A stretch of DNA of 51,497 nt from Haemophilus massiliensis (GCA_000752995.2 LM994636.1:788313-839809), one strand, 5' to 3'; positions 32,104-40,553 are shown, counted from the stretch's first letter. The notes: a model not told the origin generated them from the sequence alone. Translations and numbers: made by a program.

Positions 32104-33024
32104 ATGGAATTTCTGGACGGCTTTCCCGCAGCCATCATTATTTTCGTATTACTGATCGTTATCGTCCTGTATTCAACCTTAAAAACCGTGCCGCAAGGCT
32201 ATCATTGGACGATTGAGCGTTTCGGGCGCTATACCCGCACCTTAACCCCGGGGTTAAATTTTGTGGTGCCGTTTGTGGATCGCGTCGGTCGCAAAATTAA
32301 TATGATGGAACAGGTGCTGGATATTCCTTCACAGGAAGTGATTTCCAAAGATAACGCCAATGTATCGATTGATGCCGTATGTTTCGTGCAGGTTATTGAT
32401 GCCCGCCGCGCCGCTTATGAAGTCAACCATTTGGAACAGGCTATTATCAACCTGACCATGACCAATATTCGTACTGTGCTGGGCTCAATGGAGCTGGATG
32501 AAATGCTGTCGCAACGCGATAATATCAATGGTCGTCTGCTGGCGATTGTGGATGAAGCCACTAACCCGTGGGGAATTAAAGTGACCCGTATCGAAATTCG
32601 CGATGTACGCCCGCCTCATGAACTGATTGCCGCGATGAACGCGCAAATGAAAGCGGAACGCAATAAACGCGCGGATATTTTGGAGGCAGAAGGTGTGCGC
32701 CAGGCGGAAATTCTGCGCGCGGAGGGCGAAAAACAATCCCGTATTCTGAAAGCGGAAGGGGAGCGTCAAGAGGCTTTCTTACAGGCTGAAGCACGGGAAC
32801 GTGCCGCTGAAGCGGAAGCAAAGGCGACACAAATGGTCTCCGAGGCGATTGCCAGCGGCGATACTAAAGCGATCAATTATTTTATCGCGCAGAAATATAC
32901 CGAAGCGCTGAAAGAAATCGGCGGTTCCAATAACAGCAAAGTGGTATTAATGCCGCTTGAGGCGGGTAATCTTATCGGTTCCGTGGCGGGCATTGCCGAG
33001 TTGCTGAAAGGCGAGAAAAAATAG
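32104..33024 (+). CDS. qmcA: SPFH/Band-7 membrane protein QmcA
   Basis: A stomatin/prohibitin-like (SPFH) protein anchored in the inner membrane by one N-terminal segment ([18 protein letters not shown], about residues 9-27). It is thought to form large membrane rings that organise membrane microdomains. The SPFH core runs from about residue 28, with [29 protein letters not shown]. The C-terminal half is a long Ala/Glu-rich coiled coil (about 180-260, with repeats of ILxAEGxxQ). The 306 residues fit the E. coli protein (305). The partner nfeD gene follows. Confidence 0.92.
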   Translation: MEFLDGFPAAIIIFVLLIVIVLYSTLKTVPQGYHWTIERFGRYTRTLTPGLNFVVPFVDRVGRKINMMEQVLDIPSQEVISKDNANVSIDAVCFVQVIDARRAAYEVNHLEQAIINLTMTNIRTVLGSMELDEMLSQRDNINGRLLAIVDEATNPWGIKVTRIEIRDVRPPHELIAAMNAQMKAERNKRADILEAEGVRQAEILRAEGEKQSRILKAEGERQEAFLQAEARERAAEAEAKATQMVSEAIASGDTKAINYFIAQKYTEALKEIGGSNNSKVVLMPLEAGNLIGSVAGIAELLKGEKK

Positions 33025-33180
33025 CCTGTCGGACCGTGCCGTTGTTTTCGGCGCATAACCGCTCTCGTTGCTCGGTGTCGTTGGATATGATGTACGAAAG
33101 CGTTTATTTATCAGGAATAGAATTATCTGAGCGGCAAACCTGAATGGATTTCTCGGATTGCCGATTTGAAGGGGGCTATA

Positions 33181-33633
33181 ATGCAATGGTTGATGACGTG
33201 GACAGTATGGCACTGGCTGGTATTCGGCTTTAGTTTATTGATTGCCGAAATTCTGCTGCCGGGCGTGTTTCTGTTATGGTGGGGATTGGCGGCGCTGGTG
33301 ATAGCTGCCGTTGTGGCGCTGGTGCCGACCTTACCTCTATCCATCGTGATTGTCGGTTATGCCTTATTGGCGATTATCCTCAGTTTATTATGGTGGAAAT
33401 ATCAGCATGGCAAAGACCGTGCCGATCAGGCGAAAACCTCGCTGAATCAGCGTGATCACGCTATGCTCGGTTTGCGCGGCAGCGTGCGTGAAGTGAGTGA
33501 CAACGGTATTGGGCGCGGTTATTTTGGCGATACGACTTGGCGCATTCAGGGGCAAAATTTACAGGTGGGCGATATTGTTGAGGTGCAGCGTGTCGAAGGC
33601 ATCACGTTGTGGGTACGTAAAGTGGAAAAATAG
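33181..33633 (+). CDS. NfeD-like membrane protein (YbbK type)
   Basis: A short NfeD-family protein: three to four hydrophobic segments in the first 80 residues (HWLVFGFSLLIAEILLPGVF and LPLSIVIVGYALLAIILSLL among them), followed by a soluble OB-fold domain (about 95-150, LGLRGSVREVSDNGIGRGYFGD ... VGDIVEVQRVEG). Such proteins work with SPFH partners; here qmcA is directly upstream. The start is the ATG of MQWLMTWTVW after AAGGGGG, giving 150 residues. A 156-bp gap separates it from qmcA, longer than in E. coli. The stop is one base from the next ATG. Confidence 0.88.
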   Translation: MQWLMTWTVWHWLVFGFSLLIAEILLPGVFLLWWGLAALVIAAVVALVPTLPLSIVIVGYALLAIILSLLWWKYQHGKDRADQAKTSLNQRDHAMLGLRGSVREVSDNGIGRGYFGDTTWRIQGQNLQVGDIVEVQRVEGITLWVRKVEK

Positions 33634-33634
33634 T

Positions 33635-34261
33635 ATGAATCATTTAGTTATTTTTGCTCACCCGAACGGTGAGCAAAGTTTTAATAAAGCGATATTGGAT
33701 GCGGTGGTGCGGACAAGTCGGGATTTGGCGGTTGACACCGTGGTGCGGGATCTTTATGCGCTGGAGTTTAATCCGCTGCTGAGCTGGAAAGAATTACAGG
33801 CGGCATATCGCGGCATTACGCCGGCGGAAATCAGCCATGAACAGCGACTGATTACACAGGCAGATTTAATCACGCTGATTTATCCGTTGTGGTGGATGGG
33901 ATTCCCGGCAATATTGAAAGGCTATCTGGATCGCGTATTAAGCCACGGTTTTGCCTATAAAACTGAAGCGGGCGTATCGGTCGGCTTGCTGGGTGGGAAA
34001 AAAATGCAGCATTTCATGACGATTGGCAATAATGTCGACAAATATCGCAAACTCGGCTTTGCGCAATCTTTATGTGATTGCTTGGTTAACGGTTTGTTTA
34101 ATTACTGCGGCATTACGGATATTCAGCATCAAGTATTCGGTGATATTCATGTGATTGATGATCAGGCTCGTAGGCTAATGCTTGAAGATGTCGCCCGACA
34201 AACTCAACAAAATTTGACCGCACTTTTTACTAACCGAGAACAAGAAAAAGGTGCATTATGA
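33635..34261 (+). CDS. Flavodoxin-fold NAD(P)H:quinone oxidoreductase
   Basis: A Flavodoxin_2/NQO1-family FMN or FAD reductase, expected to reduce quinones or related electrophiles with two electrons from NAD(P)H in the cytoplasm. The N-terminal phosphate-binding loop is FAHPNGEQSFNKAI. LIYPLWWMGFPAILKGYLDRVLSHGFAY is the classic flavin/substrate segment. It has 208 residues. It starts two bases after the nfeD stop and ends overlapping the TorD-family gene (ATGA), so these three genes form a tight unit. KefF/MdaB-like proteins are alternatives within the same superfamily; the exact substrate is unknown. Confidence 0.85.
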   Translation: MNHLVIFAHPNGEQSFNKAILDAVVRTSRDLAVDTVVRDLYALEFNPLLSWKELQAAYRGITPAEISHEQRLITQADLITLIYPLWWMGFPAILKGYLDRVLSHGFAYKTEAGVSVGLLGGKKMQHFMTIGNNVDKYRKLGFAQSLCDCLVNGLFNYCGITDIQHQVFGDIHVIDDQARRLMLEDVARQTQQNLTALFTNREQEKGAL

Positions 34262-34833
34262 CTACGGCGTATCAATTAAATAATTTTTCTCTTATCAGCC
34301 GATTATTCGGCAACCTATTTTATCGTGCGCCGACCGATCCCGTACTGGCGGAAACCTTTATCTGGCTGCAACAAAAAGGTTTGAGCCATATTTGGGCATT
34401 GGATACCGATAAACAAAGCGAGCAGGCGTTAGACAGTTTGCAGATGCCGATTGATTTAGCGTTATTGGATAAAGAATATCAACGCTTGTTTGGCGGCGAA
34501 ACCCCGTCGGTAGATCCGAGAATTTCAGCATACGGGCTTGATGTGTCGGCATTCATTGATTTCAGAACCGTCAGAGCCATGCCGCCGGTGAAAAGTGCGG
34601 ATCATTTTGCGTTAGTTTTGTTAACCGCCTCTTGGATTGAAGATAATCTGGATTCCATCGTCGCACAACGCGCGTTATTCGAACATTTTTTACTGCCTTG
34701 TGCCGCTCAATTTCTGTCTTTAGTCGAAGCCAACGCCGCCTTGCCTTTTTACCGTTCGCTTGCCTTGCTTAGTAAAGCAATTTTATCCGCAATGGCTGAT
34801 GAACTGGAAGAAAGCGAAACGGTAATAAGATAA
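34258..34833 (+). CDS. TorD/DmsD-family molybdoenzyme chaperone
   Basis: An all-helical TorD-family chaperone (191 residues). These proteins bind the Tat signal peptide of a molybdopterin enzyme and hold it for cofactor insertion. The family signature is present: YQRLFGGETPSVDPRISAYG. No molybdoenzyme lies in the window, so the client must be encoded elsewhere. The start overlaps the upstream stop by 4 bp (ATGA), and its stop codon is inside the terminator stem that follows. Which client (TMAO, DMSO or BisC-type reductase) cannot be told from this sequence. Confidence 0.82.
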   Translation: MTTAYQLNNFSLISRLFGNLFYRAPTDPVLAETFIWLQQKGLSHIWALDTDKQSEQALDSLQMPIDLALLDKEYQRLFGGETPSVDPRISAYGLDVSAFIDFRTVRAMPPVKSADHFALVLLTASWIEDNLDSIVAQRALFEHFLLPCAAQFLSLVEANAALPFYRSLALLSKAILSAMADELEESETVIR

Positions 34834-34859
34834 AAAGTATCACAAAGATACTTTTTATC
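34829..34859 (+). terminator. Terminator overlapping the end of the TorD-family gene
   Basis: A perfect 13-bp stem: GATAAAAAGTATC (34829-34841) with GATACTTTTTATC (34847-34859), and a 5-nt loop. The stop codon of the gene (34831-34833) sits in the left arm. It has A and T runs on both sides. Confidence 0.85.
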
Positions 34860-34989
34860 CGCATCTAATATCGTTAGTTAAACAAGTTAATAAATCTGTA
34901 TTTCTTACGCAATTTTCTTGGTGAAAATCGACCGCACTTTAACGCTACAATGGCAGCAGCATTTAAATTTTTAAAATTCACACGGTATT

Positions 34990-35064
34990 TACGTCCTTAT
35001 GGTTATTTATTGTTTTATATAACGATTGTACTATTGCTCGATTTTTATTCAATCTAAGGACGTA
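34990..35064 (+). promoter_or_regulatory. Leader helix that can hide the ribosome binding site of the TonB receptor
   Basis: TACGTCCTTA (34990-34999) is the exact complement of TAAGGACGTA (35055-35064). The right arm contains the AAGGA ribosome binding site of the receptor gene, whose ATG follows 2 bp later. The helix would span a 55-nt AT-rich loop. No known riboswitch is recognised. Confidence 0.5.
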
Positions 35065-35066
35065 CT

Positions 35067-37454
35067 ATGAAGAAATTCTCTCAACTCAGTCTGATGAGTT
35101 TGGCTGTGATCTCAACTTTTGCGCAGGCAGAAGAAACTCAAAAACTGGATGAGATTCAAGTCACCGCAGAGCAACAAGTGAAACAATCGCTGGGTGTATC
35201 TGTCATCACGAAAAAAGATCTTGAGCGTAATCCGATAGAAAACGATGCTTCCGAAATTATCGCTAAGCAACCTGGCGTTACCCTAAGTACCAACGCGCCG
35301 GGCGGGGCTCGCGGTAACAAACGTCAAGTGGATATTCGTGCCATGGGGCCGGAAAACACATTGATTTTAGTGGACGGTAAACCGGTGAAATCCCGTAATT
35401 CCGAACGTTACGGCAGAAACGGCACGCGTAATACCCGTGGTGATACCAACTGGGTACCGGCGGATGCGATTGAGTCCATTGAGGTGTTACGCGGCCCGGC
35501 AGCAGCCCGTTATGGTTCCGGCGCAATGGGCGGTGTGGTGAATATCAAAACCAAAGCACCGACCGCCGAATATCACGGTAGTCTAAGTCTTTTCACCGAA
35601 CAACCGGAAGACAGCAAAGAAGGTTATACTAATCGCTTGGGTTTTAATTTCAGCGGTCCGTTAATTAAGAATGTATTGGGATTCCGTTTATACGGTAATA
35701 TTGCTAAAACCAAAGAAGATGCCATTGATATTAATGCCAGAGAGGTTCCGCAAAGCAACAGCGCAGCACGAACTTCCAACACGATGTATGCCGGTCGTGA
35801 GGGAGTACGTAACCGTGACATCGCAGGCCAGCTAGTCTGGAATATTACGCCGGATCAAAAATTAACGTTTGACGCGTCTTACAGTCGCCAAGGGAATATT
35901 TATAACGGTGATACGCAAAACAGTTCCGTTTTAGTTTCCGGCCCGCAAACTATCAGTAATGATTTAGCCTATCAAAAAGCCGAAACGTCAACCCTTTATC
36001 GTCAAAGTTACAGCTTAACCCACGAAGGAAAATGGGGCGCGTTAGATAACCGCACTTACTTTACCTTTGATCAGACCCGCAACTACCACTATCCGGAAGG
36101 TTTACTAGGTAGTACGGAAGGCGCTTATAACGGCTTAAATAAATCCGTCGGCTTACTCAGAAATTATCGTTTCAGCAACGAACTCTACATTCCCTTTATC
36201 TTGGGCAGCACCAGTCATATGGTCACCGTTGGTGTTGAAGCATCCCGTTCCGAATTAAACGATGCCGCCTCTATGACACAAACCATGCAGGTTTATGCTA
36301 TTGTGCCTTGGTTAGCGGATCAAGGCCGTAGCGGCAAAGTTGCACAAAACGAATATGCGGCATTTCTGGAAGATAACATCATGCTGCCTGACGACAAGAC
36401 CATTTTGACACCGGGAGTGCGCTTTGATTACAGCACCAATTCCGAATCCAATTGGAGCCCGTCATTAAACTTTTCTCACCAACTCAGTAAAAACTGGAAA
36501 ATCAAAGGTGGGGTAGCAAGAGCGTATAAAGCACCGAATCTTTACCAATCTTCACCAAACTATTTGTTAATTAATGCAAGTAATGGTTGTCCGATTGATA
36601 GTGCAAACAACTGGACAAATCCGAATGCATTAAATTTTACCGGTGGTGCAGGAACAAGTACAGATCCTTATATGAACGCCAATGACAAAGGCTTTGACTG
36701 GGGACGCGCCTGTTACTTCTTAGGTAATGAAAATATCAAACCGGAAACCAGTTGGAACAAAGAAATCGGTTTTGAATATGAAAACGCAGGCAAACTGTTC
36801 TCCTTGGCGTATTTCCACAATGATTACCGTAACAAAATCGTCGCTAACGGTGAATTCTTAACCACTATCGACGCACCGACCGGTGGTTATAATCGTGAAA
36901 TTCGTACGGAAAATGTGCCCGGCGGTGTACCGGTTTGGCGTAACTACACCGCAACTAATGTTTATCGTTGGGGCAATACACCGCGTGCTATTATTGAAGG
37001 GCTTGAAGGTAATATCACCTTACCGTTTTTTGATGACGATTTGACATTCGGCACGAATTTCACCTATATGATCAAAAACGAGGATAAGAAAACCGGTAAT
37101 GCGATTTCTTTAGTACCGAAATACACCATCAACACCTCATTGAACTGGCGTATTAATGATCAATGGGATATTAATACCAGTTACACTCGATACGGTAAGC
37201 AAAAAACCGTGGTGAATCCGGAAAACTTCATGCAGGTGATTTACACCACTGGCGAAAGTATTATGAAACAATACCAAATGGGTAGTTATGGGATTTGGGG
37301 GGCAAACGTCGGCTATAAATTCAATGATAATTTCAGCCTGCGTGTCGGTGTAAACAATATTTTAGATAAACGTATTTATCGTAATGCCACTACCGCCCGG
37401 ATTTATAACGAACGCGGTAGATCTTACTTTGCGAATTTGAAATATACGTTCTAA
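35067..37454 (+). CDS. TonB-dependent catecholate siderophore receptor (FepA/PirA/BfrA type)
   Basis: An outer-membrane beta-barrel receptor that imports ferric siderophores using TonB energy. The signal peptide is about 21 residues (cleavage after TFAQA). A TonB-box-like DEIQVTA follows, then the plug domain to about residue 175. The plug contains VDIRAMGPENTLILVDGKPV, RGDTNWVPADAIESIEVLRG and PAAARYGSGAMGGVVNIKTK, which are very close to E. coli FepA. The barrel ends with a C-terminal aromatic (YFANLKYTF) as required for BamA insertion. At 795 residues it is longer than mature FepA (about 723). I chose no symbol because FepA, PirA and BfrA cannot be separated here. No clear Fur box was found upstream. 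It is monocistronic. Confidence 0.88.
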   Translation: MKKFSQLSLMSLAVISTFAQAEETQKLDEIQVTAEQQVKQSLGVSVITKKDLERNPIENDASEIIAKQPGVTLSTNAPGGARGNKRQVDIRAMGPENTLILVDGKPVKSRNSERYGRNGTRNTRGDTNWVPADAIESIEVLRGPAAARYGSGAMGGVVNIKTKAPTAEYHGSLSLFTEQPEDSKEGYTNRLGFNFSGPLIKNVLGFRLYGNIAKTKEDAIDINAREVPQSNSAARTSNTMYAGREGVRNRDIAGQLVWNITPDQKLTFDASYSRQGNIYNGDTQNSSVLVSGPQTISNDLAYQKAETSTLYRQSYSLTHEGKWGALDNRTYFTFDQTRNYHYPEGLLGSTEGAYNGLNKSVGLLRNYRFSNELYIPFILGSTSHMVTVGVEASRSELNDAASMTQTMQVYAIVPWLADQGRSGKVAQNEYAAFLEDNIMLPDDKTILTPGVRFDYSTNSESNWSPSLNFSHQLSKNWKIKGGVARAYKAPNLYQSSPNYLLINASNGCPIDSANNWTNPNALNFTGGAGTSTDPYMNANDKGFDWGRACYFLGNENIKPETSWNKEIGFEYENAGKLFSLAYFHNDYRNKIVANGEFLTTIDAPTGGYNREIRTENVPGGVPVWRNYTATNVYRWGNTPRAIIEGLEGNITLPFFDDDLTFGTNFTYMIKNEDKKTGNAISLVPKYTINTSLNWRINDQWDINTSYTRYGKQKTVVNPENFMQVIYTTGESIMKQYQMGSYGIWGANVGYKFNDNFSLRVGVNNILDKRIYRNATTARIYNERGRSYFANLKYTF

Positions 37455-37469
37455 TGTATTCTTAAAATA

Positions 37470-37510
37470 AAGTGCGGTTAAAAATTTATGTGTTTTTTAA
37501 CCGCACTTTT
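37470..37510. terminator. Paired uptake signals acting as bidirectional terminator
   Basis: AAAGTGCGGTTAAAAA (37470-37485) and TTTTTAACCGCACTTT (37495-37510) are perfect 16-bp complements with a 9-nt loop. Each arm is one full uptake signal. It lies between the convergent siderophore receptor and gltS-type genes. Paired uptake signals used as terminators are known in Pasteurellaceae. Confidence 0.93.
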
Positions 37511-37526
37511 AGGCATAGTAATAACG

Positions 37527-38705
37527 TTATTTAAATAAGTTGATAAATAGCGTAATGATGATCGGATTGGTTATATTAATGAATACAACAGTAATCACCG
37601 GTAATACAAACCAGGCAGTCGGCGCCGGGCCATTTTTCTCAATGATAGCAGACATGTTTGCCATGGCGTTGGGGGTTTGTCCTAAACCTACACCGCAATG
37701 CCCCGCTGCCATAACCGCGGCATCATAATTTCTGCCCATAGCGAAAAAGGTAATATAATAAGCCCATAACATCATTAATGCGGCTTGAGAGAGCAGAATA
37801 ATCACCATTGGTAGGGCGAGATCGAGTAATTTGTTAATATTCAACGCCATCAATACCATAGATAAAAATAAATTTAATGAAATATCACCGATAATATCGA
37901 TTTCTTTCATTCTCAGCTTTAATAAATCCAGATCTGCAAGATTACGAATCAGTGCACCTCCGAATAAGCAGCCGACATAGTATGGGAAGGTTAGACCGGT
38001 TAGATTCAGCAGTTTTGAAATATAAGAACCGATTAATGCAGAAACTAAAATCATAATTGTGCTGTGTAATAGATTTTTGCCATTCAAAACAGACGGTGAG
38101 TTATTTTGCTCATCCCGATTTTCAGTGCTTTCAGCCGTTAAATTATATTTACCGATAAGCCGTTTTGCGACCGGCCCACCGATTAAACTACCCAGCAATA
38201 AACCGAATGTTGCCGCCGCAATACCGATTGTCATTCCTCCTTCAGCACCGAATTCTTCGAGGGTCGGACCGAATGCGGCAGCCGATCCCACACCGCCGGA
38301 CATGGAAATGGAACCCATCGCCACACCGTGTAATGCGTGTAATCCGAATAAATGGGCAAGCCCCGCACCAAGCAAATTCTGGAAAAATAACAGACTGACC
38401 GCAACGATAGCCAGAATGGCGCCTAATTTTCCGCTTTTACGAATAACGGAGAAACTACAGGTAAATCCGGTACAAGTGAAAAAGATATTCATGAAGAAAT
38501 CTTGTAATGTATTTGTTAATTTAATTTCAAAAGTACCGGTTTTAATACCGATAAACATCAGAATACTAAATAATAGTCCGCCAATAACGGGAGCCGGAAT
38601 AAAATAAGTTTGAAAGAATTTGATTTTGCTCTTAATGAATTGTCCCAGTAGAAATAATACTGCGGCTACCGCTGCAGTTTGTAACAAATCAAAGGTAATT
38701 ATCAT
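37527..38705 (-). CDS. GltS-type sodium/dicarboxylate (glutamate) symporter
   Basis: An inner-membrane transporter of the glutamate:Na+ symporter (ESS/GltS) family, 392 residues with about ten hydrophobic segments in two halves. The half-repeat motifs are visible: GSISMSGGVGSAAAFGPTLEEFG and, in the second half, AGHCGVGLGQTPNAMANM. Classical GltS carries G-H-G-T-x2-G variants of these loops. Because it is encoded with an RraA-family enzyme and a LysR regulator, its real substrate may be a glutamate- or oxoacid-like compound rather than glutamate. Its start overlaps the end of the upstream gene by 17 bp, implying coupled translation. Confidence 0.85.
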   Translation of the reverse strand: MIITFDLLQTAAVAAVLFLLGQFIKSKIKFFQTYFIPAPVIGGLLFSILMFIGIKTGTFEIKLTNTLQDFFMNIFFTCTGFTCSFSVIRKSGKLGAILAIVAVSLLFFQNLLGAGLAHLFGLHALHGVAMGSISMSGGVGSAAAFGPTLEEFGAEGGMTIGIAAATFGLLLGSLIGGPVAKRLIGKYNLTAESTENRDEQNNSPSVLNGKNLLHSTIMILVSALIGSYISKLLNLTGLTFPYYVGCLFGGALIRNLADLDLLKLRMKEIDIIGDISLNLFLSMVLMALNINKLLDLALPMVIILLSQAALMMLWAYYITFFAMGRNYDAAVMAAGHCGVGLGQTPNAMANMSAIIEKNGPAPTAWFVLPVITVVFINITNPIIITLFINLFK

Positions 38706-39396
38706 AATTTACTTCCTCGTCAATAAATTCGCATCCGCTTTGTGCCAATTTGTCATATACCCAATCTATATTCAGATTTTTATTGGTATGAATTTCAGCC
38801 AACATTTGTTGTTCTTTTTTGGCGATTTGGGCCGCCTTTATTAAAACATCTTCCGCATCTTTGGGACGGATAGAAATTACGCCGCTTTCATCGCCCACAA
38901 TAATATCGCCCGGAAAAATAATGCGACCACCGATATTTACCGGCACGTTAATTTCACCCGGTCCGTTTTTATAAGGGCCGTTTGGTGTGGATGCACAGGC
39001 AAAAACGGGAAAATCTATCTTTTCTAACTCTTTTTTATCACGAATTGCGCCGTATATTATAAAGCCGGCAAGTTCGCGCGCTTTAGCCAACTGTGCCATA
39101 ATTTCGCCGCAGAGTGCCCTTTCGTTAAAGCCGCCGCCGTCAACAACGATAACATCGCCTTTTTTTGCCTGCGCAATAGCGTAATAGAATAATAAGTTAT
39201 CGCCACCTTGTACTCGAACGGTGTACGCTGTACCTAACATCAATTTGTCATTAACTGCAAAGAATTGAGAGGATATTGCTGCTGTTCTATTCATGCTGTC
39301 ATCTAGAACAGAGACGGGAATATCACGGAATTTTTCTAGTTGGTGTGAAGAAGTGCGGGTAAAATTTTTGATAATCCTAAATCCTACATTTTTCAT
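38689..39396 (-). CDS. RraA-family protein (4-hydroxy-4-methyl-2-oxoglutarate aldolase-like)
   Basis: A 235-residue member of the RraA/HMG-aldolase fold. Such enzymes split 4-hydroxy-4-methyl-2-oxoglutarate or 4-carboxy-4-hydroxy-2-oxoadipate to pyruvate plus a second acid, and often decarboxylate oxaloacetate. Visible parts: KKGDVIVVDGGGFNERALCGEIMAQLA, GFIIYGAIRDKKEL with the R-D pair that binds substrate and metal in true aldolases, and TPNGPYKNGPGEINVPVNIGG. E. coli RraA is shorter (161) and lacks the catalytic features. The enzyme reading therefore fits better than RNase E regulation, but the substrate is unproven. It is first in the two-gene unit with the GltS-type transporter and divergent from the LysR gene. 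Confidence 0.8.
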   Translation of the reverse strand: MKNVGFRIIKNFTRTSSHQLEKFRDIPVSVLDDSMNRTAAISSQFFAVNDKLMLGTAYTVRVQGGDNLLFYYAIAQAKKGDVIVVDGGGFNERALCGEIMAQLAKARELAGFIIYGAIRDKKELEKIDFPVFACASTPNGPYKNGPGEINVPVNIGGRIIFPGDIIVGDESGVISIRPKDAEDVLIKAAQIAKKEQQMLAEIHTNKNLNIDWVYDKLAQSGCEFIDEEVNYDNYL

Positions 39397-39482
39397 GATT
39401 TCTCCTTGTTTCGGTTAATAATGTATCTTTTTTAACCTAACATATAGATATATATTTATAAAACGAATAATTGTGATATTTT

Positions 39483-39501
39483 ATATCTATAAAATAGATA
39501 T
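39483..39501. promoter_or_regulatory. Palindromic operator candidate before the LysR gene
   Basis: ATATCTAT-AAA-ATAGATAT, a perfect 8-bp inverted repeat with a 3-bp centre, in the 117-bp space between the divergent LysR and RraA-family genes and directly before the LysR ribosome binding site (TAGGAGAT). The dyad is wider than a classical T-N11-A LysR half-pair. The placement suggests autoregulation. Confidence 0.5.
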
Positions 39502-39513
39502 TTAGGAGATAAT

Positions 39514-40431
39514 ATGACTTTTGACCAAATCAGAACATTTCTGACGATTATTGAATGCGGTAATATTTCTACCGCCTCAACTATATTGTTTACTTCACAA
39601 TCTACAATCAGCAGCCGAATCAAATTATTAGAAGAAGAATTGGACGTTCAGTTATTAATTAGAAGTAAGGGCGTGCGTAGTATTGAGTTAACACCTCATG
39701 GCAAAGAATTTATTCCTATTGCACAACAATGGCTTAGCTTATGGCAGGATACGAAACGAATTACTGAACAAGGTAAAATACAAATTTTAAATATTGGTAG
39801 TGTGGATTTAATTAATAATTTTACTTTTTTTCCGCTTTATCAACGTTATTTGAATCAATACCCTTATACTAAGTTATGTATTAATACTTTTCATTCGCCT
39901 GAGATTCATTCGCTTATTGAAAATCGTACTATTGATATAGGGTTTGTTTTTAGTCAAATTAAATATCAAAATATTATCTCTAAACCGGTTTACCGAGAGA
40001 AAATGTATTTAATTTGTCATCAGGAAAGTGATTATTACGATAATATTCATCCTGCTGAATTGGATATTACCAATGAAATTTATTTACGTTGGGGGGCCGA
40101 TTTTGAGCAATGGCATCACGCACATTGGGATCCGCATGAACATCCAATAATTACTGTCAATACCGGATCGTTAATTGCACGTTATTTGGATAAACCGGGT
40201 TATTGGGCAATTGCGCCTATGTCTTTGGTTTCATATATTAAGGAATTCTATCGGATTGCTTGCTATCAAATTCAGGAACCGCCACCGCCAAGAATTTGTT
40301 ACCTGCTGACTCATCGGTATGCTAAGCCGAGTTTGCTGGAAACGATAAGAATATTTGAGCAGGAAGTAACGGAATTTATCAGTTCTAATGCAAATATTTG
40401 CCGATTTGAAAGCTGGATGCTGGATAAGTAA
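39514..40431 (+). CDS. LysR-family transcriptional regulator
   Basis: A 305-residue LysR regulator. The N-terminal winged helix-turn-helix spans about residues 1-60 (FDQIRTFLTIIECGNISTASTILFTSQSTISSRIKLLEEELDVQLL), followed by a linker helix and a periplasmic-binding-protein-like effector domain. It is divergent from the RraA-family/GltS-type pair and probably controls it in response to the transported acid. The gene is clearly more AT-rich than its neighbours by eye, and no exact uptake signal occurs between 37510 and 40447, which hints at later acquisition. The effector is unknown. Confidence 0.88.
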   Translation: MTFDQIRTFLTIIECGNISTASTILFTSQSTISSRIKLLEEELDVQLLIRSKGVRSIELTPHGKEFIPIAQQWLSLWQDTKRITEQGKIQILNIGSVDLINNFTFFPLYQRYLNQYPYTKLCINTFHSPEIHSLIENRTIDIGFVFSQIKYQNIISKPVYREKMYLICHQESDYYDNIHPAELDITNEIYLRWGADFEQWHHAHWDPHEHPIITVNTGSLIARYLDKPGYWAIAPMSLVSYIKEFYRIACYQIQEPPPPRICYLLTHRYAKPSLLETIRIFEQEVTEFISSNANICRFESWMLDK

Positions 40432-40520
40432 TACTGTATCGGGGAAAAGTGCGGTTGATTTTTAACAAGAATATGAATGCCGTATTCGATGCGCTAAATC
40501 AGATGAGACGATTGGGTGTT

Positions 40521-40546
40521 AAAAAAGCATCCTCGGATGCTTTTTT
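40521..40546. terminator. Bidirectional terminator between the LysR gene and lpxL
   Basis: AAAAAAGCATCC (40521-40532) and GGATGCTTTTTT (40535-40546) form a perfect 12-bp stem with a 2-nt tip and A/T runs on both sides, suited to both converging genes. Confidence 0.9.
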
Positions 40547-40553
40547 CATTTAA

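Noticed and set aside
33087..33143. 18-codon open frame between qmcA and nfeD
   Set aside because: There is no good ribosome site and no recognisable feature; the 156-bp gap gives such frames by chance.
34860..35066. Fur box before the siderophore receptor
   Set aside because: I searched for GATAATGATAATCATTATC-like repeats and found no match worth calling, although iron control is likely for such receptors.
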